From NCBI GenBank assembly GCA_023375785.1, contig SZWC01009408.1, positions 87,729-107,934 on the forward strand: a stretch of 20,206 nucleotides of DNA. Reading direction: 5' to 3'. This document shows positions 8,936 through 17,035 of the stretch, one piece after another. Position 1 is the stretch's first letter, and the number at the start of each line of letters is the position of its first letter. The notes beneath the pieces are model-generated. The model was not told where the DNA came from and did no database searches. It saw nothing but the letters and a program-made list of their open reading frames with translations. Position numbers and translations under genes: made by a program. This DNA comes from Penium margaritaceum. Its lineage: Eukaryota; Streptophyta; Zygnematophyceae; Desmidiales; Peniaceae.

Positions 8936-9108
8936 ACCACTCTGGCATCCGCGATACAATGGGGGGCTTGGAGTCTTTCCAAATTGTGATAGTGATGACA
9001 GAGGCTGTTCTCTTGACCGAGGCAGAAGAACCTAATCATCCTTGTCAGGGGTTTCATGCTAAGGAGGAGAAGAACCGCTCCCTCATCAGTGAGCAAGAGA
9101 CCTGTCAC
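7639..9108 (-). CDS. Long acidic low-complexity reading frame, antisense to the LTRs (reality uncertain)
   Basis: This is the longest uninterrupted frame in the window. The first codon listed is GTG; the first ATG is at 9057, giving 472 residues. The first 50 or so residues from that ATG are ordinary in composition and include FFCLGQENSLCHHYHNLERL and PHCIADARVVPLAA. The rest is dominated by Asp, Ala, Thr, Val and Gly in the pattern DATD/DVAD, with a run of about 28 aspartates in the middle. No domain, signal peptide or membrane segment is recognisable. The frame stays open through the non-repetitive 9057-8935 segment, where the plus frame has four stops in a row, which slightly favours this strand. 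It may still be a by-product of the triplet repeat. If real, it would be an acidic protein carried antisense inside an LTR element. Confidence 0.3.
7787..8989 (+). CDS. Ala/Ser/Thr-rich low-complexity frame on the sense strand (probably a repeat by-product)
   Basis: The 400-codon frame consists almost entirely of Ala, Ser, Thr, Val and Pro, with a serine run over the pure ATC core. It has no domain, and its start is only the first available start codon after a stop. It ends at 8987-8989, where TGA TAG TGA TGA gives four consecutive stops. It overlaps the acidic minus-strand frame over most of its length. Earlier Ala/Ser/Thr-rich frames at 7185-7574 and about 7480-7756 would join it only through a frameshift and a stop. 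I favour a composition effect over a gene, but a mucin-like or retrotransposon-encoded protein cannot be excluded. Confidence 0.2.
8428..8510 (+). repeat. Pure (ATC)n microsatellite, about 27.7 units
   Basis: An uninterrupted run of ATC triplets covers 83 bases. On the minus strand it encodes a run of aspartate inside the acidic frame; on plus it encodes serine or isoleucine depending on frame. Its purity in a degenerate surround means a recent expansion. Confidence 0.95.
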
Positions 9109-10078
9109 TACTAATTATGAGGCATTTTCCAGTGACACCTCCACACCACAGGATGTACCAAAGTAACTCTTCACTGGGAACATAGAGAACAGTGACTACA
9201 TACATAAGGCTAGAGAGTGTGAGTTGAGGGATGCAGAGGAGTGGCTGCGTGCACTACTGAGTACTTTGGCCAAGATTCTCACTGAGGGTTGTAGTGGACA
9301 CAACTCGTATGGCTCCATTGCACCCTCAGAGAGCGCCTCCCAGGATGAGGATCCTGAGGCAATGGGTGGTGATGACATCTCGGACAGCTTGAAGAGGTCT
9401 TTCAGCTCAGCCCCATCCTTCTCCTTTGCACGTGTACCAAATATGTCTTCCTCTGAGCCCTGGACCTCTCTTGTCTTGGAGCCTAATACATCTCCAAGTT
9501 CCCTAGTTCACTATCTGTCTTAGTCCAAGGATCTGTGGAGAGGTGCCTCTTAAGGAGATGCAACACATGCAGTCACTCCATTTAAGATAGCAGAGATAAA
9601 GGTGTAGGTGCCACGCCGAGTGCTAGACTCCTTTTCCACCACCTACAGTGAGGTGTTAGTTGTGCTCGATGATGTTGTGTTTCAGCTTCACGTAATCCCT
9701 CAGGAGGATCATGCCGAGATGCATGAGTGCACCTCTCTCGTTCCGGGTGAGTTGGTTGTAGCACAAGAGCACCTATGCACATTGCAATGTGTAGTTATTG
9801 TACCGATTATGGGAGCCAGCTCCACACACAAAGATCCAAATCCTTCTCCACCCTCCACTCTAGGAGCTTCTAGCACCATCTTCCCCGTACACATAGCTCC
9901 AAAGTCTACCTGTTGGGACCTCTGGCAGCTGCCAGATGTGAGGGATTCAGCCACTCTCTCCTCTACCGAGCATGGAGCATTCGGCATTGTCTTTTCGACT
10001 CCTGCACCCTCTGAGTCTTATGAGAGTGGTACCCTAGACCCTGCCAGCTGGGATCTCTGGCAGTGTCTATGTGTGTGA
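9017..10078 (+). pseudogene. Decayed sense-strand gene of about 350 codons, unrecognised
   Basis: One plus frame runs from 9017 to a TGA at 10076-10078 with only four internal stops (9164, 9521, 9551, 9605), where about 16 are expected by chance for 354 codons. Its two longest open parts are 9167-9523 and 9608-10078. The first contains a helical, charged piece (DYIHKARECELRDAEEWLRA) followed by a Ser-rich acidic tail. The second contains VLDDVVFQLHVIPQEDHAEM, then a Ser/Pro-rich linker, and a duplicated CWDLWQ/SWDLWQ motif near 9920 and 10050. No known domain is recognised and no gag or pol motif is present. It lies in LTR orientation, ending about 370 bases before the right LTR. It could be an element-specific protein or captured host sequence. 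Confidence 0.35.
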
Positions 10079-10383
10079 GGTGAGACTGACTTACTCTTCT
10101 CACACCACTCAGGAGTAGGTGAGTGACAGGCGGTAGACAGTGCATGAGGAAGTTATGCACATGGCAGTTATTTTAGCCTCATCCTCCTTTCTCTGATGAT
10201 GCTTTCACATCTACAAACACTCTTAGGTGTATCTGTTGCTTTATTGTTCTTCCCGTGATTGTTTGAGTAAGGGGGGATGGGTTGTTCACTGGCGGCGACA
10301 TTTTTTTAGCCTTCTACATGCGGTGGATGTACAGTTATAAGAGCACAGCGGTGTTTTGGTTCATGTTCCCATGATTCTCTCGT
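10079..10383. other. Gene-free stretch before the right LTR
   Basis: No coding frame, RNA gene or clear repeat is visible. It contains T-rich stretches and leads into two G-rich polypurine motifs. It probably corresponds to the 3' untranslated part of the LTR element. Confidence 0.5.
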
Positions 10384-10393
10384 TGAGGGGGAG
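10384..10393 (+). promoter_or_regulatory. Upstream polypurine-like motif
   Basis: TGAGGGGGAG followed by TGT mimics the polypurine tract and LTR junction 57 bases further on. Some LTR elements use an extra upstream tract for plus-strand priming; here it may also be a duplicated or chance motif. Confidence 0.35.
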
Positions 10394-10440
10394 TGTATGT
10401 ATCTATCGAGTTGGTACTCTGTTATCAGCTCTTGCAGCTC

Positions 10441-10448
10441 AGGGGGAG
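10441..10448 (+). promoter_or_regulatory. Polypurine tract of the non-autonomous LTR element
   Basis: AGGGGGAG lies directly before TGTTGG, where similarity to the left LTR begins. It is almost the same tract as in the copia element at 1174-1182. Confidence 0.65.
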
Positions 10449-11254
10449 TGTTGGTGTAGGGGCTTTGAGCTGTCTGATTATCATATAGTCTTCTGTAGCA
10501 AGAACTTCCTAGTTTGTGCTGATGGTTTCTCCGGCAGTGTAATAACTCCTTTTATGACATGTATGGTAAATTCTAGCCGCCACCCATGCATTTTTGATAG
10601 AGTTTTCTCAGTGGTCAAGACCCGGGAACTTGCTGGTTTGTGCTGGTGCTCCCGGAGACCCAATGGAGATATGTCGCATATTGTCTCTGGCAGGTTGTGC
10701 ACTCTCTCATGGTCAAGACCCGGTACACGGTGGTTTGTATCAATACCTCGGGAGATCTAGCACTGATTGATTGAGTCCTTGTTGTACCTTTTTGAGACAT
10801 ATGTAGTTTGCATGTGGTTGAGACCTTGATGTGGGGTTACATGTTCCAACGTCTCGGGAGGCCTAAATTTGCCTTGTTTGGCTAGCATGTGATGCTGGTA
10901 TGTCACAGTAGATCTGGATGTGTTTGAGGTGCATTGCATATTTTATCCTCGGTCGATACCCGTGCACATGGTTGACTGTGCCGGTGCCTCGGGAGACCTC
11001 CATTGTGTGGTTTCTTGTTTTGTGACATGCGCATTCCCAGCTTGTGCCTTTTGATGCGGCGGGAATGACGGGCCCTGGAGTACTAGCCACCAGTCCACAG
11101 TACATAAGCTGACCGTGGAACTCATTGTACTCTCTCCTTACTCCTTGAATCATGCGTTCCAGACTTAGCCAAATCGTGGCACTGCAATTCTCCCGCTCAC
11201 CACCCGAGATCATGTCTCATTCAGCATGGGCCTGCATGCCCTAGACTAATTTCA
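10449..11254 (+). repeat. Right LTR of the non-autonomous element
   Basis: It begins TGTTGGTG and ends near TTTCA, giving about 806 bp with TG...CA ends. It aligns with both parts of 1821-4392 and crosses the position of the Mutator-like insertion without interruption (11011-11019). Paired-copy divergence is considerable. The segment near 11040-11250 (TGCCTTTTGATGCG, CTCTCCTTACTCCTTG, TTAGCCAAATC) is the best conserved against 4180-4390. Confidence 0.75.
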
Positions 11255-11690
11255 GAATGCCCCATGCACCAACCCTTCCTTGATAGATGGTACAGTGTCC
11301 CAAGTGCTTCCTAGGGCACTGCATAGTCTTTCCCCAATCCCTGGAGTTCTCTTTGTTGACTGGATTTATAGCCCAATTTACACGTTTTACATTTTGTGTC
11401 CATCGATAGATATTGGACCTGTGTGTGTAACCAGTCTGGCATCCGATTTGAGATTTTACGTCTCTAGCTNTCAGACGATGTTATACTTGGATGCCTGTGT
11501 GTAGAGTTACGACCAAAACAATGGTTTGCACCTGTATTAGGACAAACTGGAACTGCCACATGCGGAGGAGGAAAGAAGCCCCCCCTCCCCCCCTTATTTC
11601 TCCCAAATATGGAGGTGGAGGTGAGAGAACATTTGCCACAATCTCCAACGATCTTCGTACCATGGACAAGGGGTCCAGGGAAGATCATTC
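11255..11690. other. Gene-free stretch with one unknown base
   Basis: No gene, LTR or repeat unit is recognisable before the minisatellite. A single N at 11470 marks an unresolved base or an unsized gap; unlike the N at 5739, no duplicated flank is visible around it. Confidence 0.6.
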
Positions 11691-12190
11691 CCTTACTCCC
11701 CTATTGGTGCAATCGGTGCCATGATGGGAGGAGAGTGAGAGGACGACCCTCTCCCCTTTCTCATCTCCCATTGACACCATCGGAGGGAGGGGTTAATGGA
11801 GTTCCCTGTTCTCCCCTCCCCCGTCGACACCGTCAACGCCTTAGGAGCGGGGTGGGCGTCAGGGGGTCCTCTTTCTTCCCCCGTAAATGTTGTTGGTGCC
11901 AAAGGTGAGGGGGCATGGATATCCCTGCCTCTACCCTCCTCCTTTGGAACCTTCGACATCTATGAGAGGGGAGGACATCCCTCACCTATCTTTCCCCATT
12001 GACGTCGTTCGCGCCAAAGAAAATAGGTAGATGGGAATCACTCCCACTCTCCTCCCACTTCGTTGCAGTCAGCGTCGAAGGATGACAAGGGGGGTGGGAG
12101 GTTGTCTCTCCTTCTTTCCTCCCTCGTTGGCACCGTCAACGTCAAAGGAGGGATGGTGAGTGAGTCCTCTCTCCTCACCTTCTAAAAGTG
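11691..12190 (+). repeat. Degenerate minisatellite, period about 55-67 bp, about 8 units
   Basis: Each unit has a purine-rich half such as AAAGGAGGGATGG followed by a pyrimidine-rich half such as TCCTCTCTCCTCC, ending with a phrase like TTGACACCATC, GTCAACGCC, GTTGGTGCC or GTCAACGTC. Units start near 11719, 11779, 11841, 11901, 11960, 12015, 12076 and 12143. The alternation allows each unit to fold on itself and makes strand-asymmetric purine tracts. Frames through it (77-99 codons) are by-products of the repeat. Confidence 0.6.
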
Positions 12191-12408
12191 GAGTAGGAGT
12201 GACGCGATGGATACCTCATTGCAGCACTCGTCTTAACCTCAAATCCGAGCCATGGACCAAATCCGGTCTAGAGTCCAACTAGACTCTAGACTGAGATCAC
12301 TTTATGGACCTCGACTCCTCGAGACATCAGTCTCAATGAGTATAATTGAACGCAATTTTGAATCTTAAGAATGGATCGCATGCTACAAATTAGGAAAGCT
12401 GGATAATC
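12191..12408. other. Gene-free stretch with one perfect 10-bp hairpin
   Basis: No coding region is visible. GTCTAGAGTC at 12266-12275 is followed after 6 bases by its exact complement at 12282-12291. No T-run follows, so it does not look like a terminator. Confidence 0.6.
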
Positions 12409-12828
12409 TGTAGTTATTTTGATAACAATAATAGGAATTGTTGAGCGTGTATATACGATAGCAAAAAATGATGCATACTTGGGATCTTTGGCACTTGCAT
12501 CAAATGATGTGTGCGAAGGGAACTCCGCCGAGAAATTGGAGGGTTTAGAGAATAAGGAGATGCGGTTGTATGAACATCGACTGTCCTTGAGAAGTCAATA
12601 AAAAATCATCAAAAAAATGGTATATTTTGTCATTGTTCTTTCCATCCTGTTTGAAAGTGGCCGATTTTGGTTAGAACATGTATAAAGGAACATAAACGTT
12701 GGGCCAAGTGGCGAAAGTTCCCTCTGTCGATCGGCGTAAATGTCTCGAGGTCTAATTACAGTGGGCTGCAAATTTAGTGACAAAAATTTCCACACATGGA
12801 GTTTAGGGATTCATGGACGTCAGCAACA
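12409..12828 (-). repeat. Inverted solo LTR of the chromovirus family
   Basis: Read on the minus strand, this segment begins TGTTGCTGACG and ends in ACTACA, so it has TG...CA ends. It aligns with the chromovirus LTRs: the plus-strand words GAACTCCGCCGAGAAATTGG and ATACGATAGCAAAAAATGATG are the complements of matching parts of 13057-13566 and of the end of 18462-19644. Length is about 420 bp against about 510 bp for the 5' LTR. No internal region accompanies it and no convincing target duplication is visible (TAATC left, TAAGA right). It is probably the product of LTR-LTR recombination. Confidence 0.65.
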
Positions 12829-13056
12829 TAAGAGCGCGTGAAAAGTACAATGATGGATGTCTTCAGTTGATTGCAACTTGCAGGATCCTGAAAGGACCCT
12901 TCTGCTTACAAGATTTTTTCATATTGCACACCCCTTTTTTAAGGCGCAAACAATGTTTGAATCCTATGCCCAATAACATTAGGGTTTTAGGATTTTGGTT
13001 GTAAGGGCTCATGTTCAGCCTCGTGGTAGTGGGGCTCACTAAACTTCCTTTCAACA
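12829..13056. other. Spacer between the inverted solo LTR and the chromovirus 5' LTR
   Basis: I see no gene. It contains a lone TTAGGGTTTTAGG near 12979, which resembles plant telomere repeats but is only two units. It could be internal sequence left from the inverted element. Confidence 0.4.
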
Positions 13057-13566
13057 TGTGAAGAGTCTTGGAATATTACATCCCATACGTACACGAGTCC
13101 CAAAACTCTGTGTGTGGATGTTTTTCCATTACATTTTTGGCCCACCTTGTGTCGACCTCGGAAGTGTTACACCAACCAACGAAGGGCATTTTGGCCACCT
13201 GCCCCAACCTCCGGTGTCCCGCTCCCTAAGATGCTGACATATTTGACCACCCTCCAAAACAATCAAGTGAAGTCCAACATTGTGTATAAAAAATCTGGTA
13301 CTATTTGGTTGATTTCTTGATGGCGCTGGACTTTTGTACATCTGTGCCTCAATATTCACCAATTCCTCCGACTTCTCAGCAGAGTTTCTTGAAGAAACCA
13401 CTCACGATGGAACGTCGCACGCGTTGCTTAACTTGAGCATCCAAGATCTCCAATCACAAATTTTGTCTCCTTTTCTTTCTTGCTATCATACATATGTGTT
13501 TGATGTGTCAGATTCTTGTCATTTATAATCATAGATTATTCAATTGTCCCTATTTCTCTAATTACA
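13057..13566 (+). repeat. 5' LTR of a Ty3/gypsy chromovirus
   Basis: This roughly 510-bp segment starts with TG and ends ATTACA. It aligns with both ends of 18462-19644: TACGTACACGAGTCCCAAA near the start matches 18475-18495, and TTTCTTGCTATCATA near 13477 matches 19571. A TATAAAAA at 13285 might be promoter sequence but is not conserved in the 3' copy. No clear primer binding site follows at 13567. Confidence 0.7.
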
Positions 13567-13800
13567 TTCTCCTCCGCACCTCATCCCTATGAACCAAAAA
13601 CGTTCTGGCTCGGTGCAACACTTTGTATCCAAGCATAATGGCTCTAGAGGGACTGCCAACACATTGTCTACAAGGCAATAACCTTACAGAAGTCCACATA
13701 GTATCTCCATTGTGAAGAAATTTGCAGAGTCGCGATGACGCCGGTGAATCGAGTGAGCATATCCGGTAATGAAAATCAGTAGCCGGCGAGGACTCTGGCA

Positions 13801-14760
13801 TTGGAGGATGAGCAGCACGTGATCAAGGACTCTCTCCAGGTAAACCAGGTGGCAAAAATGGCATTCAAAACAAATGGTGAAGCACCAAAGACCCAGATAG
13901 CGAATCTACTGACTGACCCCTTGGGCTCGGCAAACCCTTCACCTCCTTCGTTGTCCATCGGGATGACATGTGGCACGATGGGAGGCATGGGCCAACAGGC
14001 TCGCATCAACAAAGATCTATAGCAGATAATGTCCGGACTCAAGAGCCTTAACACCCATCTTCAGCAAAAACTCAACGTGGTGATGAAGGAGCTATGAAAT
14101 ATGTATGCGCATGAAGCCGTGCTCACTGGAGAAAATTTTCAGCTCTTGACCGAGCCCTAAAATATGACCAGCAGTTTTTGAGGTGTTCAATCCTACAAAT
14201 TCCAGAACACTGACATTTTTCATGTGACTTACGAGTCTAGAAGTTTATTTCACCATTGCGGGCTAAATAATAATAATAATAATAATAACCTCGTGACCTC
14301 GCTTTTGCTTTACACGGCATTAACTTGGTGGTCTGACCTAAAGACCATCCAACAGCAGCAAAAGATCGGCAAGGCCAGATCAACGGCTCACTTGACCACT
14401 CTCATGTCGCCAACTACGGACGATTTGACTCTCAAGCAAATCAATCCAACGCAACTCACTAAATCCACCAGAAATCCGGGCGGACGTTCCATGCGCCATC
14501 CTTAAAAGCTTTGGAAGAATGAACAAAAAGTCTGATGTACGGTACAAACTCCAATGCTTGCGTCAACAGTTCAGTACGACAGAGTATACACAACATTCTT
14601 GCAAACTAATCACCGGCAGCGGCCTCGTCCTCGACAAAATCTGTTTCTACGACAACAATGGCTTCAACCACGACATCCGGCAAGCAATCTCCGTAGCCGG
14701 CATCCTTCTGCAAATGACCGCAGTAGCCCATTCCATCAATAGCGCTAGTTACAACACTTA
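13801..14760 (+). pseudogene. Chromovirus gag remnant
   Basis: Gag forms the capsid of the retrotransposon particle. Decayed frames with stops at about 14020 and near 14100-14160 carry gag-like features in order: ALTWWSDL near 14310 (gypsy gag usually has A..WW..L) and RYKLQCLRQQFSTTEYTQ near 14539, which resembles the conserved LRQ...S..EY region. An (AAT)8 tract at about 14266-14288 has expanded inside it and gives a run of asparagines. Frame changes between segments show that it is not functional. Confidence 0.6.
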
Positions 14761-14887
14761 GATGTGGGAATCTCACCATTGGCAAACTTAAAGTAAAATT
14801 TTATATTGTTGCATAGGAAAGTCAATACGTACAAAAACCTTGTCTCTGGTTGAGATTGACATTGTTGATCAACACAATCAATGGTTA

Positions 14888-14929
14888 TGTAGGAATTGCG
14901 GGAAGCTAGGGCACATCTTGCGTGACTGT
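14888..14929 (+). pseudogene. Gag zinc knuckle (CCHC), isolated remnant
   Basis: The frame reads CRNCGKLGHILRDC, a perfect CX2CX4HX4C nucleic-acid-binding knuckle. It lies between the gag and protease remnants, as expected, although stops on both sides break the surrounding frame. Confidence 0.85.
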
Positions 14930-15077
14930 CGGGAACCACGTCAACAGGCCAAGAAAGAGGGGAAGTCGTATAGAAAAATTGAGGAGTAGGGAACTGCAAA
15001 GGACAGGAGTAGACAGGAAACCTCGTGTCCAATTGGAAAAATCTGTGTTGACCGATTGACCATCTGAACAGCTCACA

Positions 15078-15311
15078 ATGTCGCATCCAAGGGTTCCTGA
15101 GATCGTTAAATTTGACGAGGGGTATGAGGACGACCAACTGACCGTACGGCTACAAGTACAACGGAGGGGTTGTAGAAGTCAAAGGACAATGCAATTACTA
15201 CTGGATGAAGGAGTTTCTTATAGTATTATGAGCAACGACATGGTTGAAAAGTTGGATTTCCACACCAAACCAGGGGTATTTGAAGGAATACCCGCGAACG
15301 TGCGTCTGTAG
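15078..15311 (+). pseudogene. Chromovirus aspartic protease remnant
   Basis: The protease cuts the Gag-Pol polyprotein. A 77-codon frame contains LLLDEGVSYSIMS, which corresponds to the active-site region normally built around D-T/S-G followed by S.S.I/F. Here the motif reads DEG, so the middle active-site residue is altered. The following NDMVEKLDF fits the family pattern. Downstream, 15312-15780 is heavily decayed, with traces such as NPQVDW typical of the protease to reverse transcriptase linker. Confidence 0.6.
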
Positions 15312-15779
15312 ATCCGCCAACTTTATGAACCATTCCGACTACAAATTAGAGATCTCCTCAATGTAACTGTCTGGAGGACTTGTCACAAGAGAAAATAAGA
15401 AATCATCCTTAAAAGAATTTTCTCTGCGAAATAATCCACAAGTAGATTGGAAGAGCATAGTAGTCTACATCAGTATTAATGGCAAAAAATGACACTTGTC
15501 GCTAATCGAGCAACCCACTTATAGCAAGTAGCAGAGGAGGAAGCAATAAAGCAAGCTGCATCATTCAAAAAACATTGCAAACCGCCAATATCACTAGACG
15601 TGGCCAAAATTTATCCGTGATGTGGAGCTCAAGCATGCCTTGTCTATGTGGAATCAGGGGAAGCTGAGGAGATCGTGACTGAAGAGGCAACAGCGATATT
15701 GGCCCCAACACCTTATAGGTTCACGTCCATCCCGAAGGAGTTTGTGCCTCTTATCAATTAGTTTGAAGGGTGTTTTTTC

Positions 15780-16575
15780 CAAAAAACTACCTTCAGAGCT
15801 ACCCCCACAAAAAGACATCAATTACCAGATAGACCTGAAGCCAGGCAGCATTCCGACGGTAAAGGGAAATATTGGATGAGAGACCACAAGATGACTGGGC
15901 TAAAAAGCATAGCTGGATGCGACACTCAGCCAGGGGTTCATCAGGCCATCCTTGTCACCATCCATGTCATGTTGTACCTGTACCTTTTGTACAAAAAGGA
16001 AAACCAATGAGATGTGGTTTTGCGTACATTATTGAACAAGTAACAAAATCACCATCAAGAACATCTATCCCCTTGCACGATGAGACGAACTTTTACCAAA
16101 GTCCATCTATGCAATGGCCATCATGAGATCCGCGTATCTGACAAGGACATCATGAAGACGGTGTTCCACACCAGGTACGAGCACTTTGAGTTCATGGTCA
16201 TGTCATTCGCACTCAGAAAGTCTCCCACAGCCTTCATGGGAGTAATGAGCAACATTTTTTGTGCATTTCAATAACATCCACGTATACAGCCAAACCTCCA
16301 AGAGATACAATTGGCATCTCCCAAAAGTTATTAAAGTTTCACAAAGAGATAATTCTACCAAACAACTCTCAAAATGCGAATTTGGTAGCCGTACAATCGA
16401 GGTTTTGGACCACATAATCGGCAACGGAGGGATCATCATGGACCCAAAGAGCAAGTGGCCAAAGCCAACCAATGTTTGTGACATTCAGGTGTTTTGGGGC
16501 TTCAACAACTACTGTTGTCAATCCATAATTGAATACATTCAGGTGTCAACATCTCTCTCTAGTATCACTCGATAA
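15780..16575 (+). pseudogene. Chromovirus reverse transcriptase remnant
   Basis: Segments in several frames match successive gypsy reverse transcriptase blocks: ELPPQKDINYQIDLKPGS near 15796, GFIRPSLSP near 15933, VPVPFVQKG near 15980, ITIKNIYPLAR near 16050, then HEIRVSDKDIMKTVFHTRY and HFEFMVMSFAL at 16120-16215. The catalytic region follows in a shifted frame as FNNIHVYS near 16267, where the family has two aspartates; both read asparagine here, each explained by one G-to-A change. LSKCEF and DHIIGNGGIIMDP follow. Multiple stops and frameshifts make this copy inactive. Confidence 0.85.
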
Positions 16576-17035
16576 ATATTGAGTGAAATTGCGGGATAGA
16601 AAACAAGAAGTTTTTGACTCCTCAAGGAACACTCTCACTTTGACGCCAGACCTACCATTGGCAGGTCCTACGATGGATTATGTCATGGCCAAGGACACAT
16701 TTGATCAATCAATTGGTGTCGTTTTCCTCTTAAATAATGGTGGTGGAGAACAATCAGTTGTCTTTCTATTGCAAAAGCTATGCGGGCTGTTACTCAAGTA
16801 TGTAATGTACGTAAAATAAATGTTGGTAGTCATACACATTCAAAACTTGAAGGTGCAACCTTGACTACCCATAATGCATCATCTGTAACAATCACCACGC
16901 ATACAAATGTTTCAAGGCATATTCAAATATGAGCCATCGACAAAATCGATGGATGGAGTTTCTTGAGTCAAGCTTTGACTACGAAATCGAGTGCCGGCGT
17001 GGAAAAATAAATGGAGCGCATGTCCTAAGCCGGCG
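16576..17035 (+). pseudogene. Chromovirus RNase H remnant
   Basis: Decayed frames at 16583-16819 and 16929-17035 occupy the RNase H position between reverse transcriptase and integrase. The second reads HRQNRWMEFLESSFDYEIEC followed by RRGKINGAHVLSRR, the conserved R..RW..FL and G..N...D.LSR boundary region. The conserved aspartate before LSRR is replaced (AHVLSRR). The first half is weakly conserved and contains stops. Confidence 0.7.

Larger units (their letters stand above)
4393..10448 (+). mobile_element. Internal region of a large retrotransposon derivative without gag or pol
   Basis: About 6 kb lie between the two related LTRs, with a possible primer binding site at the left end and a polypurine tract at the right end. 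No frame on either strand shows reverse transcriptase, integrase, RNase H, protease or a zinc knuckle. This fits a non-autonomous large retrotransposon derivative that would depend on proteins from another element. No matching target-site duplication was found outside the LTRs (GGTCC on the left, GAATG on the right), so the pairing of these two LTRs as one element is inferred from order and orientation. They could instead be two separate elements. Confidence 0.5.

Noticed and set aside
12266..12291. 10-bp hairpin as a transcription terminator
   Set aside because: No T-run follows and no gene ends nearby; rho-independent terminators are not expected in a nuclear genome.
12979..12991. TTAGGGTTTTAGG resembling plant telomere repeat
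   Set aside because: Only about two imperfect units; too short to be an interstitial telomere tract.
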